DNA of 64,000 nt from Ensifer sesbaniae (GTDB taxonomy: Bacteria; Pseudomonadota; Alphaproteobacteria; Rhizobiales; Rhizobiaceae), in assembly GCF_013283665.1 (NCBI RefSeq), contig NZ_JABEKU010000001.1:2531494-2595493 (forward strand). Reading direction: 5' to 3'. The position numbers and the translations under genes were made by a program. The notes below the pieces were generated by a model. The model did not search any database. It worked only from the letters and a program-made list of their open reading frames with translations, and was not told the DNA's origin. This document shows, in pieces, positions 44,533 to 51,738 of the stretch (position 1 is its first letter; each line of letters begins with the position of its first letter).

Positions 44533-45756
44533 TCAGCCACCCGTCTTCCTGCCCCAGGATGTGTGGACGAGCTCTGCAATCTCGGCATTGACCGCATTTA
44601 GGGACTCCATCGCCCGCTCGTAGGTCGACCGCGTCATCTGGCTTTTGTCGACTTCGTAGAGCGTCTGCTTGGTTATGCCTGCATCAGAGACCGCCGTGGA
44701 TTTCAGCATCTGGTTCTTCAGAACGAACTGGTGGAACAAGGTTTGCATGAAGCCAACCATCTGCGCCTGCGGTCCATCCGTGGGCTCATATCGCGTGATC
44801 AGATAGCGATACCATTCGAGGTTCACCTCGGCACCGGCATCGCGAATAGGCTTCAGAATGCCGCCAAGCATCAGCAGGAACTGGCCCATCGACATGACGT
44901 CGAGCATTTGCGGGTGAATGGTGATTAGTACACTCGTGGCCGCCGTCAGGGCAGTAATCGTCAGGTAGCCGAGCTGGGGAGGGCAGTCGATGACAACGAC
45001 ATCATAACGGTCGTCGACCTCGGCGAGCGCCCGCGAGATCCGGGTAAAGAAGGTCTTGCCGTCATTCGAGCTCCTGTTCGACATGGCAAGCGGCGTGTCG
45101 TATTCGTACTCCTGCAACTCGAGGTTTGCAGGAACGATGTCCAGACCTGGAAAATTGGTCGACTGAATGATCTCGCTGATTGGCCGGCGACTATCGTCAT
45201 AACGGATCGCGTCATAAAGCGACGGAGCCATGTCGAGCTCTGGCTGGAATCCATGCAGCGAAGAAAGCGACGCCTGCGGGTCGAGATCCAAAGCCAGGAC
45301 GCGGTGCCCCGTCAGCGCCATATACTGCGCCAGATGGGCTGCGGTGGTCGTCTTGCCCGAGCCGCCCTTGAAATTGACGACCGCGATGATCTGTAACTTT
45401 TCGCCGGCTCTACGGTGCGGAACGTAATTTTTGGCTTCCGACCGTCCGTGCTGGTCGAGATATTGGCGCAACTCCACCATCTGTTCGGCGCTGTAGGAAC
45501 GGCGGCCCGACGACGATGTCTGAGGGGAGGGGCCTTTTCTTTCAAGATGAAGCTTCTTGAGCGTGCTTTGCGAGACGCCCAGAAAGTCCGCAACTTCCGA
45601 AAGGGAGAACTGGCGGAGCAGTTTCTTTGCATTCGGCGGGAACTGTTGCATGCTTAGCAGATGCAGCTTCTTCGAAATCAGATCGCCCTGTTCGAGGATG
45701 AGATCCTCGAAATGCATCGGCTGCACGGGAGCCATGGACAGCGAATTAGCGTTCAT
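44533..45756 (-). CDS. repA: Partition ATPase and repressor RepA (ParA family)
   Basis: This 407-residue Walker-type ParA has an N-terminal HTH (FSLSEVADFLGVSQSTLKKL) used for autorepression, a deviant Walker A VVNFKGGSGKTTTAAHLA (K130-T136), Walker A' LDLDPQASLSSL and Walker B VVIDCPPQLGYLT. It moves plasmid copies with RepB and represses its own operon. The C terminus STAVSDAGITKQTLYEV is the region also found as a remnant at 34.4 kb. Its promoter lies at 45811-45838. Confidence 0.96.
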   Translation of the reverse strand: MNANSLSMAPVQPMHFEDLILEQGDLISKKLHLLSMQQFPPNAKKLLRQFSLSEVADFLGVSQSTLKKLHLERKGPSPQTSSSGRRSYSAEQMVELRQYLDQHGRSEAKNYVPHRRAGEKLQIIAVVNFKGGSGKTTTAAHLAQYMALTGHRVLALDLDPQASLSSLHGFQPELDMAPSLYDAIRYDDSRRPISEIIQSTNFPGLDIVPANLELQEYEYDTPLAMSNRSSNDGKTFFTRISRALAEVDDRYDVVVIDCPPQLGYLTITALTAATSVLITIHPQMLDVMSMGQFLLMLGGILKPIRDAGAEVNLEWYRYLITRYEPTDGPQAQMVGFMQTLFHQFVLKNQMLKSTAVSDAGITKQTLYEVDKSQMTRSTYERAMESLNAVNAEIAELVHTSWGRKTGG

Positions 45757-45772
45757 TGCAGAGGAGCTTTCA

Positions 45773-45838
45773 AATAACGGTTTTTAAGCCTCGAGCCTGA
45801 CTTAACCGTTATTATGAGCGATTCTGCCTCTCTTACAA
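45773..45838 (-). promoter_or_regulatory. repABC promoter with overlapping palindrome
   Basis: On the minus strand TTGTAA (45833-45838) and CATAAT (45811-45816) are spaced 16 bp, a good sigma-70 match 55 bp ahead of repA. The inverted repeat AATAACGGTT at 45804-45813 and 45773-45782 (10-bp arms, 21 bp between) overlaps the -10. This is the location of the RepA operator in characterised repABC plasmids. Two GTTAAC copies at 45849 and 45860 lie just upstream. Confidence 0.65.
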
Positions 45839-46852
45839 GGAATATAGAGTTAACAAGAGGTTAACGCGCCCTGGCTGCCGAGCCAAATTGCGGTAAAAAC
45901 ATCTCGTTTTTCCTATATCTTTCAATACCTTGCCGTGCCACCGTGTAAACTGACAGCCATCGAGGTTATGCACTGCACAATGCAGCACGATGTTCGCGGG
46001 AAGCGTGAATGCCTCACCAGTACGCCCAATTTCGATTGCGACTCACTTCGTCCCCTGCGAATCGCTAGCCGGTCGCCAGCCCCTCGATGCGCAGCGCCAT
46101 CTTTCGGATCATGGTCTTCTGAGGTTGCAACTGGAAGAGACCTCCGTCTTGCTGGTTACTGTGAGCGTTGCGTTGATCGTCTTCTTTATCTTCACGGGAC
46201 CACGCTCGGAACGGTCGTTGCTGCACCAGTTGTCGCCTTCGGTCTGACGGCACTCACACTTGTGGTCAGCTCCATCCATCTCGACATCTTTTCACCGCCG
46301 CCTAGCGACAATGACGTGACCATCCAAGTAGTCCACTCAACTCAAGGGACATCGGATTGCGGCACTATTGTTGTCCTAGCTTTTGGGGAACTTGATGGCC
46401 AACGTGGAGACCGATTGCATTGTTCAACCATGCTCACGCAGAGCGCCGGGCGCAGTTCACGCCTCACGGGATCTATAGCCGAAAGCGTGCCCTTCACCCG
46501 CCCCGATCGGATCTTGCCGCCAACCGACCGCAGAGGCTAGCGAGCCGATGCAAGAAGCAATCGGTGAGTCGGTCGGCCTGGCTATCTCGATTGAGCGAAC
46601 TCGCGTGGACGCCGTGTTCGCCACGTCATTCATGCCGGACGGATTGCTGACGGCCAGCATCAGGTTAAATCGCCAACCCGAGAAAAGTGGATCTGACTCT
46701 CCGAGCCAACCTTTTGGTGTTCTTGAGGGCTCGCAACGGCAAAGCTGCCATTATTGTCGCGTGCCTGTCGAACAAAGCGGCGGTCGAAAAGCGAGGTTGG
46801 TCTTTACGACGGGCGACGCCTGTATTATATGTTCTTCACAAGGAGAAGAATT
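45839..46852. other. Region upstream of repA, no supported gene
   Basis: About 1 kb without a recognisable gene. One plus-strand frame (to 46247) contains a membrane-like run (TSVLLVTVSVALIVFFIFTG) but has no credible start. It may hold degraded genes. Confidence 0.4.
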
Positions 46853-47467
46853 ATGGCAGCCGCAGCACGAGCCTATACGCCCGCCGAAGCCGCAGCTCTC
46901 AGTGAAGTTGCTGTAAAGTCGGTGCACAATGCAATCGACAAACGGATCATCGAGGCTCATTTCGGGCGCGAGGGCAGAGAACTTTCCGATGAGGATCTTC
47001 TACGTCTGAAGCTCTGGTACGGCGTCGGCTCCATCCTGTCTGCCGAGCGTCGCAAGCGCTTGTTCGATACGATCGATCAGAATCCTGATGCAGATACCGT
47101 GCGAGCAGACGACTATCTGATTGTCGATGTGGCCAGGGCGAGAGAGCAGCTCGCCGTGCGCGCAGAGGCGCTCCGGGAAGCCGAGCAAAAGATTCAGATT
47201 GTCAAAGGCGTCGCAGGCGGCGAGCCGGTTTTTAACGGCACTCGAGTTCCAGTGCGAATGATCGCTGCTATGAAATTGCAAGGCGCCAGCACTGCGGAAA
47301 TTGTCGAGGGCTATCCCTCCGTCTCGGCCCGCATGGTAGAACTCGCCGAAATTTGGGCGTCAGCTCACCCCGCTCGAGGGCGGCCGAAAAAGCTGTCGGA
47401 GCAAGGCCTGACGGCAAAATCGGTGAAGCGTCTGCCGCTTGCTGCGGCCGATTCCCGGAAAGCCTAG
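46853..47467 (+). CDS. DUF433-family antitoxin with N-terminal helix-turn-helix
   Basis: This 204-residue protein begins with an HTH-like segment (YTPAEAAALSEVAVKSVHNAI) and has a DUF433 domain at about 120-180 (GGEPVFNGTRVPVRMIAAMK, then SVSARMVELAEIWA). DUF433 proteins of about 75 residues act as VapB-like antitoxins; here the domain follows a long DNA-binding N-terminal part. It precedes a DUF5615 gene by 14 bp, the usual antitoxin-first order. The ATG has AAGGAGAAG upstream. Confidence 0.82.
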   Translation: MAAAARAYTPAEAAALSEVAVKSVHNAIDKRIIEAHFGREGRELSDEDLLRLKLWYGVGSILSAERRKRLFDTIDQNPDADTVRADDYLIVDVARAREQLAVRAEALREAEQKIQIVKGVAGGEPVFNGTRVPVRMIAAMKLQGASTAEIVEGYPSVSARMVELAEIWASAHPARGRPKKLSEQGLTAKSVKRLPLAAADSRKA

Positions 47468-47481
47468 GGCAGCGCTGCTTC

Positions 47482-47856
47482 GTGAAGTTCCTTATCGACG
47501 AATGCCTGCACACATCGCTCGTGGCCGTGGCTCAAGATCACGGCCACGATTGCTTTCATATCAACTGGCTTGGCTTAAGCGGCGAGACCGATTGGGATCT
47601 GATGCCGCGCATCGTGGCAGAAGACTTGACGTTCGTGACGAATAACGCACGTGACTTCAGAAAATTGTACGCGAAAGAGGAATTGCACGCAGGCTTGGTC
47701 ATCATCGTTCCGCAGGTGCTTCCCGCCCTGCAACGCGAATTGTTCCTCTCGGCCCTCGATGAAATCGCTCATGGAAACGACCTAGTGAACGAAGTGATCG
47801 AGATGACCATCGAAGATGGAGAAGCCATTTTGACGCGATATGCACTTCCGGCATGA
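47482..47856 (+). CDS. DUF5615 PIN-like toxin
   Basis: This 124-residue PIN-like protein starts VKFLIDECLHTSLVAVAQDH, where the Asp and Glu match the PIN first acidic site. It continues with FVTNNARDFRKLY (third acidic pattern). DUF5615 proteins are predicted RNases paired with DUF433 antitoxins. It starts at a GTG 14 bp after the antitoxin stop. Toxic activity is inferred from family. Confidence 0.8.
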   Translation: MKFLIDECLHTSLVAVAQDHGHDCFHINWLGLSGETDWDLMPRIVAEDLTFVTNNARDFRKLYAKEELHAGLVIIVPQVLPALQRELFLSALDEIAHGNDLVNEVIEMTIEDGEAILTRYALPA

Positions 47857-48357
47857 CGGTCAATTCCCGCCAATGCGGGATAGATCGATGCGAATTCCGG
47901 CGCGTTCAACATCCTCATATGACTGAGTGCTCGAGTGCCGCGACTGCTGTCTCTTGGTACTCGGCGGCGCACTTGGCTTTGCCGCGGTAGCTCGACGGGA
48001 TCTTCAAGATTCTCGGCCAGGAACGAAATCGCTGATCTGCCTTAGCCACATACAACTCCAGTGTTGAAACTTTGCGGGGAGCGCAATGTCTCGCGCCGAA
48101 TGTTACCGCGGAGAGAGGCGGTTATCCTGCGGTGCGGCTTGAGCCGCCATCTCTTTTAAGCGAAGGGGCCGGGGGGCGCCGCCCCCTTCGCCCCTTCAAG
48201 CGCCTGCCGCCCAGCTTCCTCCACGCCACTGACGTTCCGCTCCGTGCAGCCGGTTCCCCGCGCAGCCGCTTGCACCCCAATCCCCCGCTGTTCCGCACGA
48301 GCTCGGAAGCAGGAGCGAAGGGCTCCCGCTTTGCGAGATCAAGGAAAGGGCAAGGAA
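47857..48357. other. Leader region of ardC
   Basis: No gene is supported. A GC-rich hairpin at 48162-48197 (GAAGGGG / CCCCTTC with inner GGGGGC / GCCCCC) precedes ardC by 160 bp. It could be a terminator for upstream DNA or a leader structure. Confidence 0.4.
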
Positions 48358-49305
48358 ATGGCTAAGGCAAAGGCTATCGAGACCACCACCACCGTCAGTG
48401 ACATCTATGAGCGGATCACCGCACGCATTGTCGAGCAGTTGGAGGCGGGCACACGGCCCTGGATGCAGCCATGGGGCGCCGGTGGCACGCCGGTCAGGCC
48501 GTTGCGTCACAACGGAATTGCTTACCGCGGCATCAACACGGTTCTGCTCTGGATGACCGCGGCCGAGCGTGGATACAGTTCAAACTACTGGATGTCGTTT
48601 CGGCAGGCTCAGGAACTCGGCGGCATCGTCCGCAAGGGCGAGAAATCCACTCTCGTCGTCTATGCCAATGCGATTGAGCGGAAAGAGACTGACGAGGAGG
48701 GCGAAGAAGTAGAACGTCGCATTCCGTTCATGAAGGGCTACAATGTCTTCAACGCCGACCAAATCGAGGGACTGCCGGCGCACTTCTACGCCACCGAGGC
48801 CGAGCCACGCAACCGCGAGGGCAAGCAGCGCATCGAAGCTGCCGATCGATTTTTCGCTAATCTTGGTGCTGACATCCGCCATGGTGGCAACAGGGCGTTT
48901 TACCATCCCGTTGGTGACTTCATTCAGATGCCTGTGTTCGACGCTTTCATATCGGCCGAAACACACGCGGGGACGCTGGCGCATGAATGTGTACATTGGA
49001 CGATGAAGAGCACCCGCCTCGACCGAAACCTTGGCCGCGACAAATGGGGCGACGAAGGCTACGCCAAGGAAGAACTGGTCGCCGAACTCGGCAGCGTCTT
49101 CCTCTCGGCTGACCTTGGCATCGCGATCGAGCCGCGGGAGGATCATGCGGCCTACATTGCGTCCTGGCTCAAGTGCCTGAAAAACGAAAAGCGCGCCGTG
49201 TTCCAGATGGCCGCTCATGCCGAACGCGCGGTTGCCTACCTGCACGGACTGCAGCCAGGTTCGAATGTCGCGATCGCGGCTGCAGGCAATCCGGCCGCCG
49301 CGTGA
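48358..49305 (+). CDS. ArdC-type antirestriction protein (DUF1738 plus zincin domain)
   Basis: This 315-residue protein has an N-terminal ArdC ssDNA-binding domain (SDIYERITARIVEQLEAGTR, then NGIAYRGINTVLLW, YWMSFRQAQELGG). The C-terminal zinc peptidase-like domain has LAHECVHWT (H209-E-x-x-H213). Plasmid ArdC proteins protect incoming DNA from type I restriction. It is common on conjugative plasmids of rhizobia. The ATG has AAGGAA upstream. It looks complete. Confidence 0.9.
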   Translation: MAKAKAIETTTTVSDIYERITARIVEQLEAGTRPWMQPWGAGGTPVRPLRHNGIAYRGINTVLLWMTAAERGYSSNYWMSFRQAQELGGIVRKGEKSTLVVYANAIERKETDEEGEEVERRIPFMKGYNVFNADQIEGLPAHFYATEAEPRNREGKQRIEAADRFFANLGADIRHGGNRAFYHPVGDFIQMPVFDAFISAETHAGTLAHECVHWTMKSTRLDRNLGRDKWGDEGYAKEELVAELGSVFLSADLGIAIEPREDHAAYIASWLKCLKNEKRAVFQMAAHAERAVAYLHGLQPGSNVAIAAAGNPAAA

Positions 49306-49451
49306 GGTGCATCGCTCACCGTATTTGCTTCCAGGTTGGGTGGCTCTTCTCAGATCCCGCCTGGAAGCATTTTGCGGGCGGTCGCCCCGCGCGCGGGGCG
49401 ACAAGATCAAGTGGTCTGTTTTTCTGGCCGCGCCCGCGGCCGCGGGCGATA

Positions 49452-49678
49452 TCAGCGCCGCAGCTTGCGGCGAGCCAAATCAAGGAAGAGGCCGACCGCG
49501 TCTTCTTCGCGCGAAAACTGATGCGCCGCCGTTTGTCCGCGCGCGCCAATCCGTCCCCGCGACGTGTGAGGCAGATTTTGCCGAAGAGGTTGCTGCCGAT
49601 CTCGAGCGAATAGAAGCGCGCCATGTTCTTCGTCGCGTCCTTGCGTTCGATATAGAGGCGATAGGGCTGCGTGATCAT
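49452..49678 (-). pseudogene. WGR-domain protein, frameshifted
   Basis: The frame starts MITQPYRLYIERKDATKNMA, then RFYSLEIGSNLFGKICLTRR. There the family should read W-G-R-I-G; the sequence is CGCGGGGACGG instead of CGCTGGGGACGG, a one-base loss that removes the Trp codon. In the shifted frame the rest of the domain is intact (GRIGARGQTAAHQFSREEDA, then VGLFLDLARRKLRR) and stops at 49452. Normal length would be about 75 residues. The domain is thought to bind nucleic acid. Confidence 0.8.
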
Positions 49679-49826
49679 GCGCGCAGAGTCGCGCGTTGCG
49701 CCGCGCCCGTCCAACGAGAGTTATGAATCAATTGAGCCTGACCGATTCATTTTCGTGATGGACCGGTCTGTCGATGCGCAGCGATCGCCGCCCGCGAGCT
49801 GCCAAGTCGGGAGCCAGGGCATCCAA

Positions 49827-50306
49827 CTAGCGCGGGTTTTCCTTCCTTCTCAGAAGGGCGCTCCGGATCGCTTCTGTCTTTGTCGGTTGAGCCGGAGATG
49901 CCGACTTGGGTTTGCTGGATCCGTCGCGCGCTTGGAAGCGTTCACACTTCCTGAGCGCATCTATCCGGTCGGCATCCGAGACAGGTTCGACCGGCTCGCC
50001 ATTGATGTCATGGCGAACGGACCCGGCCTTTGCCAACGCCATCTGATAGCGTCGCGAGTGCACATAGGTTGCCACCGCCTTGCGCAGAGCCGAGACGCTG
50101 ACTTCCGGTTTCAGCAGGGGACGGACGTCATTCCAGAGCCCGAGCGCAAAGGGTCTGACCGGGTCACCAACTTTCGCCGGAAGAATCCCGATTGGCCGGG
50201 TGAGGAGAGCGTTGATCGCCGCGGTTTTCGCTATCTCTCGTTCTCGCGCCAGAACCGGCGCAGAACCCGTTCGGGGAGATTTCGTCGCGTCCGCTTTCTG
50301 ACCCAT
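49827..50306 (-). CDS. ProQ/FinO-family RNA chaperone
   Basis: This 159-residue protein has the ProQ/FinO domain with LLTRPIGILPAKVGDPVRPFALGLWNDVRPLL, VSVSALRKAVATYVHSRRYQ and the basic flanks typical of RNA binders. Plasmid members control transfer or copy number through antisense RNAs. That link is inference here. The ATG at 50306 is preceded by GGCGGGGG. An upstream TTG would add five residues. Confidence 0.85.
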   Translation of the reverse strand: MGQKADATKSPRTGSAPVLAREREIAKTAAINALLTRPIGILPAKVGDPVRPFALGLWNDVRPLLKPEVSVSALRKAVATYVHSRRYQMALAKAGSVRHDINGEPVEPVSDADRIDALRKCERFQARDGSSKPKSASPAQPTKTEAIRSALLRRKENPR

Positions 50307-50516
50307 CGCAGCCCCCGCCAATCCAGGATGTCGCGCTTTAAGTCATTCGACGGCACGAACCAGCGACATCAACTTGAGCTCCAAAGCATCTATAGCGTGC
50401 GTGCCGGAACGTAAAGTGCGGCGAGCCACGGCCCGCCTGTGCCGTCAAGGAGAGGGCGCACCTGCCTGATAATTCCTGTAGTAGACGGCGAGTCGTCTTT
50501 ATCCTATCGGTTGCAC

Positions 50517-51443
50517 ATGAAAACGAGCCTCGACCATCTTCCCGAGAAGAAGCAGCGCGAGCTTGCCCGCGTTGTGGAGATCATCCACGAGGAGTTTGCC
50601 GATGCGCTCGAGGGTGGCTCAGCCGACTTCAAGAAGCGCGGGCGGATCCTGAAGATCATCCTGTTCGCCTCCTACGCCCGCGGCACCTTTGTTGACGAAC
50701 CGCACACGATGAAGGGCTATCGCTCCGATTACGATATCCTCGTGATCGTCAACTCGAAGAAGCTCGCAGAACCGGAATATTGGGACAAGGCGAACGACCG
50801 GTTGATGTGGGACAAAACTGTTTCGACGCCGGTTGGGCTGATTGTCCATGGCGCCCGAGAGGTGAACAACTTCCTCGCGGATGGCCAATATTTCTTCGTC
50901 GATATTCTGCGCGAGGGCATCGTGCTCTACGAACTCGACGACCGGCCACTGGCCGAGCCGAAACGACTCTCACCTGCCGACGCGCCCAGGGTGGCTAGGG
51001 AGCACTTTGCGAGTCGATTTACGGAAGCCCAGTTGATGCTTCGGACGGGACAGTGGCAAGCTGGCCAGGTTGGTGATGCCCCTGAGTGGAACCGTCTTGC
51101 TGCGTTTAGCTTACACCAGGCCAATGAGCAGGCTTACGCCTGTCTGCTCCTCACCCTTACCAACTACAGCCCACCGTCACACAATCTCAAATTTCTCCGT
51201 GGTCTCGCCGAGGATCGCGACCAGCGGCTGATCGAGGCCTGGCCGCGCGACCAGCATCGTTTTACCGCCTGGTACAACATCCTCAACGAAGCCTATGTGA
51301 AGGCACGCTACTCCAAGCACTTCGAGATTACCGACGAGGGGCTCGGCTGGCTTCTCGACCGGACGGAGCATCTTCTTCGCCTCGTTGAGACGGTCTGTCA
51401 GGGGCGGCTGAGCGAACTGGCCCAGGCGGCGGACGCGACTTAA
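50517..51443 (+). CDS. Nucleotidyltransferase with C-terminal HEPN-like domain
   Basis: This 308-residue protein joins a MNT-like nucleotidyltransferase domain (LFASYARGTF, G/A-S-x-x-R-G variant at 51-56; DYDILVIV with D71 and D73) to a C-terminal helical HEPN domain (about 170-300, FASRFTEAQLMLRTGQWQAGQ, AFSLHQANEQAYACLLLTLTNYSPPSHNL). Usually MNT and HEPN are separate antitoxin and toxin genes; here they are one polypeptide. Nucleic-acid or protein AMPylation and an RNase role are both possible. It stands alone, with its own start. Confidence 0.78.
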   Translation: MKTSLDHLPEKKQRELARVVEIIHEEFADALEGGSADFKKRGRILKIILFASYARGTFVDEPHTMKGYRSDYDILVIVNSKKLAEPEYWDKANDRLMWDKTVSTPVGLIVHGAREVNNFLADGQYFFVDILREGIVLYELDDRPLAEPKRLSPADAPRVAREHFASRFTEAQLMLRTGQWQAGQVGDAPEWNRLAAFSLHQANEQAYACLLLTLTNYSPPSHNLKFLRGLAEDRDQRLIEAWPRDQHRFTAWYNILNEAYVKARYSKHFEITDEGLGWLLDRTEHLLRLVETVCQGRLSELAQAADAT

Positions 51444-51473
51444 CTCCTCGCTTCGTTCGCGCAAGTCCGCTCT

Positions 51474-51695
51474 TTAGGAAGCTTCGGCTTTCGTCTTCGA
51501 TCGGCCGAGCGGCGCGCCCATCAAAGGTGCGACAGCCTCAAACACCGCGGGCGCGATCTGGAATTGCCGCGCCATGCCGCGTCCCATGGAATTCTTGCCC
51601 ATTTCCTCGACGAGAATGCCGCGCTCAACAAGCGGGTCGACCGTCTGGGCAGCTACGTTTCTTGCGAGACCGGTCATATCAAGGAGTTGTGCCAC
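51474..51695 (-). pseudogene. C-terminal fragment of an HTH-type regulator cut by the Tn3 element
   Basis: The fragment reads HHVAQLLDMTGLARNVAAQT, then VDPLVERGILVEEMGKNSMG and ends with a basic tail (GRSKTKAEAS). It looks like the winged-helix end of a DNA-binding protein. Six bases upstream of its first codon is the GGGG of the Tn3-type terminal repeat, so the 5' part of the gene is on the other side or lost. The GTG at 51695 is only a chance start. Confidence 0.6.
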
Positions 51696-51700
51696 GTGAT

Positions 51701-51738
51701 GGGGTTGTTTGCGGTAGAGGGCGATATACTACCTTAAG
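51701..51738. repeat. Terminal inverted repeat of the Tn3-family transposon (one end)
   Basis: GGGGTTGTTTGCGGTAGAGG starts a 38-bp segment ending in CCTTAAG, of the GGGG-initial Tn3 type. The tnpA stop codon (51729-51731) lies within it, as usual in the family. I found no matching inverted copy beyond tnpR. Confidence 0.65.
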
